A stretch of DNA of 64,000 nucleotides from DAOUBP01 sp964474695 (GCA_964474695.1 CAYYTK010000023.1:10630-74629), one strand, 5' to 3'; numbered from the stretch's first letter, positions 25,071 to 33,231 are shown. Numbers and translations are program-made. Notes: generated by a model not told the origin, from the sequence alone.

Positions 25071-25397
25071 ATGGCTAAGCGAGTGGTGCTGTATATGTCG
25101 GCCTGGTGCTACCAAAGCCAGGATACGCAGCGCGCCCTGGCGGAGTGGGGGGTGCCGGCGACCGTCGTCGACATCAACCAGGATAGTGACGCCGCGAGCC
25201 GGGTGAAGGGTTGGGTCGGCTTCCAGAGCGTGCCCACGGTGGTCGTCGCCGAGGGGGACAGCCTCGAACCTTACGAGCCGCCGGCTCCGCTGGCCCGGGG
25301 GGCCAGCCCGCGCGGGGTCGATCGCGGCAGCCTGATCACCGAGGCCAGCCGCGAGCAATTGCGCGCGTGGCTGGTGAAGCATGGGATGTTGGGGTAG
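25071..25397 (+). CDS. Glutaredoxin-like protein
   Basis: A 108-residue thioredoxin-fold protein starting with strand-forming VVLYMSAWCYQS; the active-site position reads CYQS, a monothiol CxxS form. The cis-Pro loop is SVPTVVV (about residues 53-59). A Pro-rich insert (PYEPPAPLARG) follows the usual glycine turn and the C-terminal helix is intact. AAGGAGG is 5 nt before the ATG. A single active cysteine points to deglutathionylation or iron-sulfur handling rather than disulfide reduction, which is inference. Confidence 0.78.
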   Translation: MAKRVVLYMSAWCYQSQDTQRALAEWGVPATVVDINQDSDAASRVKGWVGFQSVPTVVVAEGDSLEPYEPPAPLARGASPRGVDRGSLITEASREQLRAWLVKHGMLG

Positions 25398-25413
25398 ACT
25401 CTATGGCCTGACT

Positions 25414-25441
25414 TTGCCCTGCTCATCAAGTATGCTAAAAT
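25414..25441 (+). promoter_or_regulatory. Promoter for tRNA-Arg
   Basis: TTGCCC, 16-nt spacer, TAAAAT, ending 12 nt before the tRNA. Confidence 0.55.
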
Positions 25442-25453
25442 CGGGTTGGTCAG

Positions 25454-25526
25454 GCCCCCGTAGCTCAGGGGATAGAGCGAGGCACTCCTAACGCCTAGGC
25501 CACTGGTTCGAATCCAGTCGGGGGTA
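25454..25526 (+). tRNA. tRNA-Arg (CCT)
   Basis: Seven-bp acceptor stem GCCCCCG/CGGGGGT with a closing G-T pair, D-arm, anticodon loop CTCCTAA (anticodon CCT, reads AGG), and T-arm with TTCGAAT. The last anticodon-stem pair is an A-C mismatch. The 3' CCA is not encoded. Confidence 0.93.
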
Positions 25527-25596
25527 TCTATCTTGGCCCGCGGGCGCAGCCCGTGTTTGCCGGGCCTGACACACATTGCTCAGAAGGAGGGTGCAC

Positions 25597-26343
<747 letters not shown>

Positions 26344-26351
26344 GATTAAAG

Positions 26352-26397
26352 AGAAACCAGGTTTCTTAACGACCGAAGGTCGCGAAACCTGGTTTCT
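26352..26397. terminator. Terminator-like palindrome after gpmA
   Basis: A 14-bp perfect stem (AGAAACCAGGTTTC and complement) encloses an 18-nt loop that can itself form a small GACC/GGTC hairpin. It lies between the convergent gpmA and CBM48 genes and probably ends both transcripts. Confidence 0.65.
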
Positions 26398-26406
26398 GAT
26401 AACTCA

Positions 26407-26697
26407 TTACGCGACGAGGACGCAGTTATCCTCGCCGTGGCCCGACGGCTCGTAGCCATCGGCGGCCGGGTCATTGTACCAGGCGCCATCGCTCGCCAGG
26501 TAGCGGAAGCGATAGACGCCCGGAGCCACGCGAATCGTCCTCGCCCAGGTGCCGTCCTTGCGCCGCTTCATCAGGCCGGCGGAGGCATCCCACGCATTGA
26601 AGTCGCCCAGCACGGACAACGTCTCGGCCTGAATCTCGGCCGGCATCTCGAAGGTCACGGAAATCTTGTTGCTGTTGGCAACCGGATCTTTCTTCAT
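26407..26697 (-). CDS. Single-domain CBM48 (isoamylase N-terminal-like) protein
   Basis: A 96-residue protein made of one early-set/CBM48 domain: VTFEMPAEIQAETLSVLGDF, then NAWDASAG and VYRFRYLASDGAW and YEPSGHGEDN. This is the glycogen-binding module of branching and debranching enzymes and of AMPK beta subunits, here without a catalytic domain. Upstream GAGAGG fits as ribosome site. Possibly glycogen-associated regulation, but no glycogen enzymes are nearby. Confidence 0.8.
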   Translation of the reverse strand: MKKDPVANSNKISVTFEMPAEIQAETLSVLGDFNAWDASAGLMKRRKDGTWARTIRVAPGVYRFRYLASDGAWYNDPAADGYEPSGHGEDNCVLVA

Positions 26698-26832
26698 CGG
26701 TTCCTCTCCTTACTCACGTCAACAAAAAGATGTCGCCGGCCTGCTGCCAGGCCAGCGACGTCGCTCTTCCGCACGACTTTACCCGAAGCCCGTTGATGTG
26801 TCAAATCCGCGATGTCACCTGTACACCTTGCC

Positions 26833-26861
26833 TTGCGCGCCGTGCGGCATGTAGTTATAAT
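26833..26861 (+). promoter_or_regulatory. Promoter for fdhD
   Basis: TTGCGC, 17-nt spacer, TATAAT, ending 24 nt before the fdhD start. Confidence 0.6.
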
Positions 26862-26885
26862 GACAGCATCGTGTTAAGGAGCGCA

Positions 26886-27647
26886 ATGCCGATCAGTCAA
26901 GAGGTGTCTCACCGGCGTTATGAGAGCGGGCAGCTCACGCCCGTGACGACCCACGTCGTGCAGGAGGCGCTGGTCCGCTTCCATGTCAACGGGCAGGAGC
27001 TGGCGATGATGATGTGCACGCCGGCGGATCTCGACCTGTTGGCCCTGGGGTTCCTGCGCAGCGAGGGCATCATCGGCGGGCTCTCGGATGTGCGGCGCAT
27101 CGTGGTGTGTCCCAGCGGGGCGTGCGTCGAGGTGTGGCTGGCTGACGGGACCCGCAAGCTGCCCACCCAGCGCATCCTGACCAGCGGGTGCGGCGGGGGC
27201 GTCACCTTCAACGACCTGACCGCCGAAGCCGAGCCGCTGGCATCGGAGGTGACCGCGACCCCGGCGCAGATCGGGCGGCTGATGTTCAAGCTGCAGGAGA
27301 CGCAGCGGACGCGCGGCTGTCACACTTCCGCCCTGGCGGACGGCGAGGAGCTGCTGGCCGTCACCACGGATGTGGGCCGGCATAACACGATCGATAAGTT
27401 GTGGGGCCGCTGCCTGACGGACGGCATCCCGACGGAGGGGCGCATCGTGCTCACCACCGGCCGCGTAAGCTCGGAGATGTTGAGCAAGGCGGCGCGGATG
27501 CGGGCGCCGATCGTGGCTTCCCGTACGTCGCCGACGACCCTGTCGTTGGCGCTGGCAGAGGCGTGGAACGTCACCCTGGTGGGCTACGTGCGGCGTGACA
27601 GCCTGAACGTGTACACCGGGCTGGCGCGGATTGTAAATGAGCGATAG
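26886..27647 (+). CDS. fdhD: Formate dehydrogenase accessory sulfurtransferase FdhD
   Basis: A 253-residue sulfurtransferase that hands sulfur from a cysteine desulfurase to the molybdenum or tungsten cofactor of formate dehydrogenase. Family segments are LLALGFLRSEGII, the cysteine loop TSGCGGG, GCHTSAL, VGRHNTIDKL and the LTTGRVSSEML and RTSPT blocks. The loop has one cysteine where E. coli FdhD has a CxxC pair. AAGGAG sits 6 nt before the ATG at 26886. No formate dehydrogenase gene is in the window. Confidence 0.9.
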   Translation: MPISQEVSHRRYESGQLTPVTTHVVQEALVRFHVNGQELAMMMCTPADLDLLALGFLRSEGIIGGLSDVRRIVVCPSGACVEVWLADGTRKLPTQRILTSGCGGGVTFNDLTAEAEPLASEVTATPAQIGRLMFKLQETQRTRGCHTSALADGEELLAVTTDVGRHNTIDKLWGRCLTDGIPTEGRIVLTTGRVSSEMLSKAARMRAPIVASRTSPTTLSLALAEAWNVTLVGYVRRDSLNVYTGLARIVNER

Positions 27648-27657
27648 GAGGTGCAAT

Positions 27658-28143
27658 GTGAAGCGAACGCGAGATGAGGCATTTCAGGCGCTTGACCGCA
27701 GCTTCAAGGTCCTCATGGATTGCCTGGGCCAACTCACCGAAGAGGAGCTGACGACCACCCAGGTGTGCGGCCATTGGAACGTGAAGGATGTGGTGGCGCA
27801 CGTCTGGTCGTGGGTGGACGAGGCGGTGCTCACTGCGAAGGCCTGGCAGGACCGCCGGCCCTGGCAGGAGGGCGTGACTTACGACGATGCGTGGAACGAA
27901 CAGCAGGTTGTCGACCGCGCGGCCCTGCCCTTGATCAACGTTGTGGATGGGCTGACCACCTCGCACCGGCGCATGATGCGCCTGTTGGACGCCATCGACG
28001 AGGACAGGCTGGCGGCCGCCGGCAAAGCGCCGTGGGGCGAGGAGCTGCCCCTGGCCGACTTTTTCTACGGCATGTCCGAGCACTACCTGGAGCATGCCAG
28101 GGCGCTCAGGACCTACCAGGCGCACTGCCTGGAAGGGTGCTGA
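27658..28143 (+). CDS. DinB/MDMPI-like four-helix protein
   Basis: A 161-residue four-helix-bundle protein of the DinB/maleylpyruvate isomerase N-terminal type, recognised by GHWNVKDVVAHVWSWVDE (about residues 37-54) with a histidine in each of the metal-ligand positions (H38, H47) and a later His in MSEHYLEHA. Members bind divalent metal and act in thiol-dependent reactions. I choose a GTG start at 27658 because AGGAGG is 6 nt upstream; an ATG overlapping the fdhD stop (27637) lacks one. Probably co-transcribed with fdhD. Confidence 0.72.
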   Translation: MKRTRDEAFQALDRSFKVLMDCLGQLTEEELTTTQVCGHWNVKDVVAHVWSWVDEAVLTAKAWQDRRPWQEGVTYDDAWNEQQVVDRAALPLINVVDGLTTSHRRMMRLLDAIDEDRLAAAGKAPWGEELPLADFFYGMSEHYLEHARALRTYQAHCLEGC

Positions 28144-28213
28144 GCTTTCTTCCCGCTCCCCGCGTTTCCTCATACGCACGGCCGGCCGCCAGGCCGGCTG
28201 TGTTTTTCCCCTT

Positions 28214-28234
28214 AAGTAGCTACTGTAGCTACTT
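28214..28234. promoter_or_regulatory. 21-bp palindrome in the gap before the Prim-Pol gene
   Basis: AAGTAGCTAC, one central base, GTAGCTACTT. A shorter AAGTAG palindrome overlaps the Prim-Pol stop codon (28317-28331). Both are in the gap between the DinB-like gene and the accessory region and could be terminators or a junction signal; the rest of 28144-28322 shows nothing. Confidence 0.4.
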
Positions 28235-28322
28235 GGCCCATTTAATAGCTCACATTCATCTCCCCCATCCCCCAGGCGCTCCGCGATAGGCAGTAGCGCC
28301 TTAAATAGGGCAAGTATCTACT

Positions 28323-30686
28323 TTAAGTAGACCCCTGGCCGGCCGGGGCGTTGACCAGCCCCACCCCGCGCCACCAGGATGTGCCGCTGCTCCGATACTT
28401 CACGAACCCAAACCGGCGCCAGTCCTCGGCGATGCTGGTGGAGGAGAGCGGCTTGTGGCCGTTGTCCCGGCACCAGTCGCCGTAGGCCTTGTAGAGCGCA
28501 CTGCCCGGCGCCCGGTAAGGCTGGCCGGTTTCGGGACGACACCCGGTGACGCAGCACTCCGCGACGAAGGCGGCCGGGATGTCGTTGCTGGCCCGGAAGG
28601 CATCGGTGGCCTCTTGCACCGCGGCCGGGATCTCGAAGCAGCCCCGTTGGCGCAGTCGAGCCAGGCCTGCCAGCGCCCAGTTGAGGATCCCCGCGCCTTC
28701 CCCTCTCACCCGCTCCTTCATCCCCGGATCGCGCGCCGCCTCGGGCAGGGCCGGGAAGCGCAGCACCTTGACGCGGCGGAAGAGCCCCACGCCCTCCGGC
28801 CCCACGCGCGGCAGCTCGTTCAGTGCCCAGGCGAGCTTGACGCGCGGCACCAGCGTCACCGGGTCGCGAAACTTGAGGTCCACGCTGATCGGCTCGCCGG
28901 AGATGAGGGAGTTCAGCAGCGCGGTGGCCGCCACGTAGCCGCCCGGCTGCTCCATGCTGAGCGCCAGGGTCTTGCCCGGCAGGTGCGTGAGCGCGAAGCG
29001 GGAGCGCTCGATGTCGGCCAGGCCCAACAGGCAGACCCGGCTGCCCAGCATGGCCCGCAGCCCTTCGAGCACGGTGGACTTGCCGCCGCCGGGCGGGCCG
29101 GCCAGCCACACCGCGATCTCGTGCCGGGTGTCGGTGGTCAGGCAGTACCCTGCGAACTCCTGCAAGAACTCCTGCTGGCCGGCGCAGCAGGTGTCCAGGA
29201 CGCGCTGCCAGGTCTCGGCGCGCGCCGCGGGATCGTAGGCGAACGATAGTTTGGAGGTGGCCCAGTGCTGCGGGCTGTGCGGCTGCAGCGTGCGGGTGGG
29301 GATGTGCAGCGCGCCGTTCGCGCAGACCAGGATGTCGGGGTCCGCGTCCCACACCCCGGGCGCCTGCGCGATCTCGACGCGCGCCAGCTCCAGCACGCTC
29401 GTCAGCAGCCGCGCGGTGGGCCGCACCCCTTCGGCCTTGGCATCCATCAGGGTCGTTTTGATCTCGCCGCGAACAACGTCCTGGGGCGCCACCGGCCAGA
29501 TGCCGGCCGCATAGCGCCGGAACTCGCCCATGCCCCAGGCCGTGTCGGGGTGATCGGCCAGCCACCTGGCGGCCAGCTCGTCATCCGTGGGCAAAGGCGG
29601 CCGTTTCTTCCGGACATCCTTCTCATCCGCGGCGGGCGCGGCGGGCGCGGCGGGCGCGGCCCGTGGGGTGCGCTCGCCGGCAGCCAGCCCGCTCTGAACC
29701 GTGGCCAGCGCCTCCCGCGCGCCCAGCCCGATCGCCTGCGCAGCGGCAACCAGCTCACGTTCCGCCGCGCGGCGGTCCAGCGCCCCGCCCGCGACCAGTT
29801 GGCCCAGGCTGAAGGCGGCCCGGTTCAGCGCGTCGTTGCGGGCGCCTTCGGCCGCGCGGCCCAGCGCGGCCAGCTCGTTCCGCAAGGCGGCCGCACCGTA
29901 GCGCCGGTCCGCCTCGCCCTCCTTCGACTGCGTTCCGGCCGGCATCCCAAGCGGAGCACCCTGAGCGGAGCAGCCGTGCATCCCAAGCGGAGCACCCTGA
30001 GCGGAGCAGCCATGCATCCCAAGCGGAGCACCCTGAGCGGAGCAGCGGTCGGTTTCGCTGCGCAGTCGAAGGGTGCGGCCTTGTGGACACGCGCCCCCTT
30101 CCGCGGCCCTGCCCCGGCTCTCCAGCAGCGCCCGCAGGCTGTCGGGCAGCAGGATCGGCTCGAGATCGGCGCGGTCCGGGTCCCACAAATAGTGCTTGCC
30201 CGAGGGATGCCCCGACGGCGGTGCGATGACGTAGCCGCCCACCGCGCGCACATCGATCCCCGGCCCCAGCTTACTGGCCGAGTTGCGGCCCGCGAAGCCC
30301 TCGGGGGAGCGGTAGAAGAGATGCCAGCCGCCGCCCCCCGTGATGCTGGTCAGCGTCTCGTCGTCGATGCCGTGGGCCGCCTTGAGGCCGCGCCACGCGG
30401 CCAGCGCGCCCTTGGCCACGTCGAGGTCGATTACCACCAGGCCCGACGGCCCGCAGGCCAGCCCGATGCTGGCGTCCGGCCGCGCCGACCACCACCCGCG
30501 AATCCGGGCCGGGTCGGCGGTCGCATCTTTCACGCCGTGCATGGTGGCCGGCGTCTTGTCCCGGTGGCAGGGGAAGACGGACCAGCCGCGGTCAGCCAGG
30601 GCCAGCGCCGCGGCAAGCAAGTTGTTTCCCGCAGGTTCGGGCATTTGACCTCCGGCGATGTCACGGTCAGCCGCCGTGACCCGCAT
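28323..30686 (-). CDS. Prim-Pol and D5-type helicase replication protein
   Basis: A 787-residue phage/plasmid replication protein. Residues 15-170 are a bifunctional primase-polymerase domain (metal ligands in VVIDLDV, GGWHLFYR, and a GGYVIAPPSGHPSG end). A low-complexity linker (about 195-270) follows. The C-terminal half is a D5/P4-type superfamily 3 helicase with Walker A GPPGGGKST near 535 and a LAWALNELPRV motif C region. It would prime and unwind DNA for an autonomous or integrated element. AGGAGGAG is 5 nt before the ATG. The linker contains a triplicated 12-residue unit derived from a dispersed DNA repeat. Confidence 0.85.
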   Translation of the reverse strand: MRVTAADRDIAGGQMPEPAGNNLLAAALALADRGWSVFPCHRDKTPATMHGVKDATADPARIRGWWSARPDASIGLACGPSGLVVIDLDVAKGALAAWRGLKAAHGIDDETLTSITGGGGWHLFYRSPEGFAGRNSASKLGPGIDVRAVGGYVIAPPSGHPSGKHYLWDPDRADLEPILLPDSLRALLESRGRAAEGGACPQGRTLRLRSETDRCSAQGAPLGMHGCSAQGAPLGMHGCSAQGAPLGMPAGTQSKEGEADRRYGAAALRNELAALGRAAEGARNDALNRAAFSLGQLVAGGALDRRAAERELVAAAQAIGLGAREALATVQSGLAAGERTPRAAPAAPAAPAADEKDVRKKRPPLPTDDELAARWLADHPDTAWGMGEFRRYAAGIWPVAPQDVVRGEIKTTLMDAKAEGVRPTARLLTSVLELARVEIAQAPGVWDADPDILVCANGALHIPTRTLQPHSPQHWATSKLSFAYDPAARAETWQRVLDTCCAGQQEFLQEFAGYCLTTDTRHEIAVWLAGPPGGGKSTVLEGLRAMLGSRVCLLGLADIERSRFALTHLPGKTLALSMEQPGGYVAATALLNSLISGEPISVDLKFRDPVTLVPRVKLAWALNELPRVGPEGVGLFRRVKVLRFPALPEAARDPGMKERVRGEGAGILNWALAGLARLRQRGCFEIPAAVQEATDAFRASNDIPAAFVAECCVTGCRPETGQPYRAPGSALYKAYGDWCRDNGHKPLSSTSIAEDWRRFGFVKYRSSGTSWWRGVGLVNAPAGQGST
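29942..30049. repeat. Three 36-bp repeats inside the Prim-Pol linker
   Basis: Three contiguous, nearly identical 36-bp units beginning GCATCCCAAGCGGAGCACCC, in frame, so each encodes the same 12 residues. The core is the dispersed AGCGGAGCACCCTGAGCGGAG element also seen at 31525-31617 and 62225-62310. No spacers are present, so it is not a CRISPR array. Confidence 0.9.
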
Positions 30687-30790
30687 CGTCTCTCCTCCTG
30701 AGTTGCGGTCCAGGCCAATGTGTGGTATGGTCCAACAGATAAAAGATGCTTCGAGATGGGAGGGGGGCTATACTGGCCCATGACAGGACC

Positions 30791-30819
30791 ATTATACTCG
30801 CGTTGTGCCGTTTTGTCAA
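30791..30819 (-). promoter_or_regulatory. Perfect consensus promoter for the Prim-Pol gene
   Basis: On the minus strand TTGACA, exactly 17 nt, TATAAT. It would start a transcript about 100 nt before the Prim-Pol ATG. An inverted pair ATGGTCC/GGACCAT (about 30727-30733 and 30786-30792) brackets the initial transcribed region and could be an operator. Confidence 0.8.
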
Positions 30820-30841
30820 GAGTTAATGGGCCTTTTCCGAC

Positions 30842-30852
30842 CAAATGTTCTA
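30842..30852 (+). promoter_or_regulatory. Shared 11-mer before the XRE gene
   Basis: CAAATGTTCTA, 16 nt before the XRE start codon. The identical 11-mer occurs in the same orientation relative to transcription just after the -10 of the minus-strand promoter at 31452-31481 (copy at 31440-31450), which suggests one regulator acting at both places. Confidence 0.5.
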
Positions 30853-30868
30853 AACTGGAGGGACAAGC

Positions 30869-31243
30869 ATGACTCATACAGAGGGTTCGGGGGAAGATCT
30901 GGCGCGGTGGCTGAAGAGCCGGATGGCGGAGCGCAACCTCGGGCGGAACGAGTTGGTGCGGGCGTCGGGGCTGTCGGCCGGCACCATCTCGCGGATCACG
31001 GTGCTGAACTACGTCCCCGGCGTGGAGACGCTGAACCGGCTGGCGGACTTTTTCGGGGCCGATCGCGAGACGCTGCTGGAGATTGCGGGGGTGGTGCGGC
31101 TGACCGACCTGGAGGGGGATTTGCCGTTTGAGGTGCGCGATCTGGCGCGGCGGCTGTTCCGCCTGGACGCCCGGTCGCGGGAGGCAATCCTGCGGCAGTT
31201 CGACGGGATCCTGAAGCTGGTGGAGGACCTCCCGCCGCGTTAG
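30869..31243 (+). CDS. XRE-family transcriptional regulator
   Basis: A 124-residue DNA-binding protein with an N-terminal Cro/C1-type helix-turn-helix (ARWLKSRMAERNLGRNELVR, then SGLSAGTISRIT, about residues 11-48) and a helical C-terminal dimerisation part. TGGAGGG is 6 nt before the ATG. It is transcribed divergently from the Prim-Pol gene, the usual place for an element's repressor. Its 3' half overlaps an opposite-strand ORF. Confidence 0.82.
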   Translation: MTHTEGSGEDLARWLKSRMAERNLGRNELVRASGLSAGTISRITVLNYVPGVETLNRLADFFGADRETLLEIAGVVRLTDLEGDLPFEVRDLARRLFRLDARSREAILRQFDGILKLVEDLPPR

Positions 31244-31412
31244 ACCGCGCGGGCGTGCCCCCATTCTTCTCAGCAGTCAGGCTGGCCGCGGCCTCCCGGA
31301 GCTTCTCAGCCCTGTCGATCAGTAAAGCCAGCAGGCGCACCAGCAGGTGCTTTTCTGTGGGCGGCAGCCGGCGGAGCCGCGCCATCTGATCGGCGAAGTT
31401 GGTTTTGTTCAT
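30996..31412 (-). CDS. Hypothetical protein, tail antisense to the XRE gene
   Basis: A 138-residue frame. The first 50 residues (NFADQMARLRRLPPTEKHLL and following) look like a genuine helical domain; GGAGGGG lies 10 nt before the ATG and a strong promoter lies at 31452-31481. The last 85 residues are Pro/Ala/Gly/Arg-rich and are read from the complement of the XRE coding region, which is unlikely to be original. Either the true stop was lost or the gene is a recent truncation that reads through. Confidence 0.4.
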   Translation of the reverse strand: MNKTNFADQMARLRRLPPTEKHLLVRLLALLIDRAEKLREAAASLTAEKNGGTPARSNAAGGPPPASGSRRTAAGLPPATGRPGGTAAAPDRAPQTANPPPGRSAAPPPQSPAASRDRPRKSPPAGSASPRRGRSSAP

Positions 31413-31451
31413 CGGTGGGTCCCCTCCGTGGTCAGTATATAGAACATTTGT

Positions 31452-31481
31452 ATTATACGAGACGGCAGCGGAGTTTGTCAA
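31452..31481 (-). promoter_or_regulatory. Near-consensus promoter for the 31412 gene
   Basis: On the minus strand TTGACA, 18-nt spacer, TATAAT, followed at once by CAAATGTTCTA (31440-31450). Confidence 0.7.
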
Positions 31482-31524
31482 GTGCGGCAAGGTCGCGGGG
31501 TGCGTTTCACGTCTGGTGCAGAAT

Positions 31525-31617
31525 CAAGCGGAGCACCCTGAGCAGAGGCGCCGGGCCGCGGCCCGGCGTCCGCAGTCGAAGGAGCATCCTGAGCGGAGCG
31601 CAGCGCAGTCGAAGGAC
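31525..31617. repeat. Dispersed repeat, AGCGGAGCACCCTGAGC family
   Basis: Two linked copies of an element with CCCTGAGC...GGCGTCCGCAGTCGAAGG ends; the first copy includes a GCCGGGCCGCGGCCCGGC palindrome. About 60 bp match the segment at 62225-62310, inside the CydDC gene, and the AGCGGAGCACCCTGAGCGGAG core matches the triplet at 29942-30049. Confidence 0.75.
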
Positions 31618-31642
31618 CCCACCGCCGCCTGACCAACAAAAC

Positions 31643-31674
31643 GGGCGCATCCTGAACCCACTCAGGATGCGCCC
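31643..31674. terminator. Hairpin in the 31.6 kb intergenic region
   Basis: Perfect 13-bp stem GGGCGCATCCTGA and complement with a 6-nt loop, preceded by an A-rich AACAAAAC stretch that reads as a modest T-run on the minus strand. From here to about 31870 the sequence is pyrimidine-rich with CGTCC-type short repeats (for example GATTCGTCC twice at 31771-31789) and no gene. Confidence 0.5.
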
Positions 31675-31876
31675 GCCTCATACCTTCAACCTTCAACCTT
31701 GAACCTTCTCCCAGTCCCCGCGTCTCCCCCTCTCCGTGTCCACCTCGTCCATCCCGTCCATCTCGTCCACCCGATTCGTCCGATTCGTCCGAAACGTCCG
31801 AGTCGTCCCTGCCCGTCCGTGTCCCCGTCCCCCGCCGATCCGTTTATCCGCTCCGATCCGTTGCCCCCCCTCTCCA

Positions 31877-31993
31877 CTACTCCCACGCTTTGTTCCTGAA
31901 CCCTAGGGTTGCCGCATTCTCCGACACCGCCCGCCTCACCTGCTCCGAGGCTCCAGCCGGGTACTCCGCGCTGATCTCCACAGGCACCTTCAC
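31877..31993 (-). pseudogene. C-terminal remnant resembling a DUF499-type ATPase
   Basis: Reading backwards from 31993 the frame gives VKVPVEISAEYPAGASEQ, then RRAVSENAATLGFRNKAWE and a stop. This is the ending I associate with large DUF499/Swt1-like ATP-binding proteins (a VxxExxAxxPxGAsexvvRxVsENaxxLxF tail). Only the last 38 residues survive, and they are joined to a transposase start. Confidence 0.45.
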
Positions 31994-32140
31994 GCTTGCC
32001 TGCGTGGGCCAGCCAGATGATCTTCGCTCTCTCAACCTTGTGGGCCGCCTCGCTTCGAGAACGCGTCAGTCGCTCGATGGCTACGGCTTCTTCGGCTGTC
32101 AGCTCCCGAACGCGTACAGGTGTCGGCTTAGGTTAGGCAT
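31985..32140 (-). pseudogene. N-terminal remnant of an IS630-type transposase
   Basis: From the ATG at 32140 (MPNLSR) the frame stops after 13 codons, but one base over it reads VRELTAEEAVAIERLTRSRS, then KVERAKIIWLAHAGK, the N-terminal helix-turn-helix of IS630-family transposases. A frameshift and an abrupt join to the neighbouring remnant show decay. No inverted repeats or catalytic domain remain. Confidence 0.55.
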
Positions 32141-32256
32141 GGGGCACCCCTTGATAGGATTGCCCCTATCTTATCACAGACTTAGTGGATGAACTACCAA
32201 AATATCGAGGTTATCTCCGTAATAGAGAGTGCTCACGGGGTGCTATCCCTGCAAGA

Positions 32257-33231
32257 CTAGCGGGCGTTTGGTTCGCGCAGCATATTCACAATGACTGTCG
32301 GACCAAAGAATTCATCATATATGACACTGGCTGGTCCTGAGTCTGCAGCTATGAGAAACATTATGCCTCCGTTGGCATGGTTACCCGGCTGGACGTCTAC
32401 GGCTTCCAAAGGCGTGACGAAGTAGCCGTAGCCGGCTACATGGTGTGAGTAAGTCCGCCCGTCCATATCCACGAGGGTTACGTTATGTGGATTGACGTGA
32501 ATCACAGCGGATGAGAGATTGTCCACCTGTATCCCGAGGATAAGAAACTTGCTGTTGCTGCCTGCGCTGTAGAGGTTTGTCCGGCGTATGTACTTTGCTT
32601 CATCGACACACACCCTGATTCCGTCGCCCCACTCACACCATGTGCCTTGAGGCGCGGATGTGCGGTATTTTGCCAAGACAGCTTGACGGGTTGCAGTTGC
32701 GTTTGGAGTTGCAGTAGGCTTTGGTGTCGCAGTGGGCTTTGGTGTTACCACGGCCAGTGTCAGCGATCTGTCTAGCTCCAATAGATCCCCAAACACCCAG
32801 ACGCCCGAGTCCAGTTTGAACCATTGGCCCGAAGGGTCCGTAGCCGTCACGGTGACGGTCGAGCCGCCCTTATAATTTGCGACAACTGCGTAGTTTGTAC
32901 CGGGTCCGTTGCGCCCATTGGCTGCTTGCTTCACTTTCACAACCAGAGGCGTTGCGGTTGGCTCTGGCGTTGCGGTTGGCTCTAGTGTGTTGGTAGGCTC
33001 CGGTGTATTCGTTGGGCGTGGCGTCACCGTTGGCACTGGCGTATTGGTAGGCTCTGGCGTGGCAGTTGGCTCTGGCGTGTTGGTTTGAGTTGGCACACTT
33101 GCGGTTTGGGTAGCGTATATCTTGGCCGCGGTCTGTGTTTCGATGGCCTGCGTGTCTGGCGTGGGTTTGCCCCCGCAAGCGGTCACACCAATAAGTAGGG
33201 CGAGGATGAGGACTGCGTTTCTGCGCGCCAC
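32257..33231 (-). CDS. Lipoprotein with SH3b and DUF4352-like domains
   Basis: A 324-residue surface lipoprotein: signal peptide with lipobox (IGVTAC, Cys19), a Thr-Pro linker (repeated TPEPTNTP, about 50-95), an SH3b-like domain (NGRNGPGTNYAVV to GVWVFGDLLEL, about 102-155), a second TPKPTATP linker, and a C-terminal DUF4352-like immunoglobulin fold (about 215-320). Such proteins bind the cell wall; ligand unknown. The start is a GTG after AGGAG. Its first 20 codons and ribosome site match those of the lipoprotein gene at 34160, so the 5' ends are duplicated. Confidence 0.78.
   Translation of the reverse strand: MARRNAVLILALLIGVTACGGKPTPDTQAIETQTAAKIYATQTASVPTQTNTPEPTATPEPTNTPVPTVTPRPTNTPEPTNTLEPTATPEPTATPLVVKVKQAANGRNGPGTNYAVVANYKGGSTVTVTATDPSGQWFKLDSGVWVFGDLLELDRSLTLAVVTPKPTATPKPTATPNATATRQAVLAKYRTSAPQGTWCEWGDGIRVCVDEAKYIRRTNLYSAGSNSKFLILGIQVDNLSSAVIHVNPHNVTLVDMDGRTYSHHVAGYGYFVTPLEAVDVQPGNHANGGIMFLIAADSGPASVIYDEFFGPTVIVNMLREPNAR

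Noticed and set aside
28144..28331. AAGTAG palindromes considered as attachment sites of the Prim-Pol element
   Set aside because: I found no matching copy at the other end of the accessory region, so an att assignment is unsupported.
29942..30049. Three 36-bp repeats considered as a CRISPR remnant
   Set aside because: The units are contiguous without spacers and lie in frame within a coding sequence; no cas genes are present.
30842..30852. CAAATGTTCTA considered as a LexA (SOS) box
   Set aside because: Only half of a GAAC-type palindrome is present at both sites; I could not match a known Chloroflexota SOS consensus, so I report it only as a shared motif.
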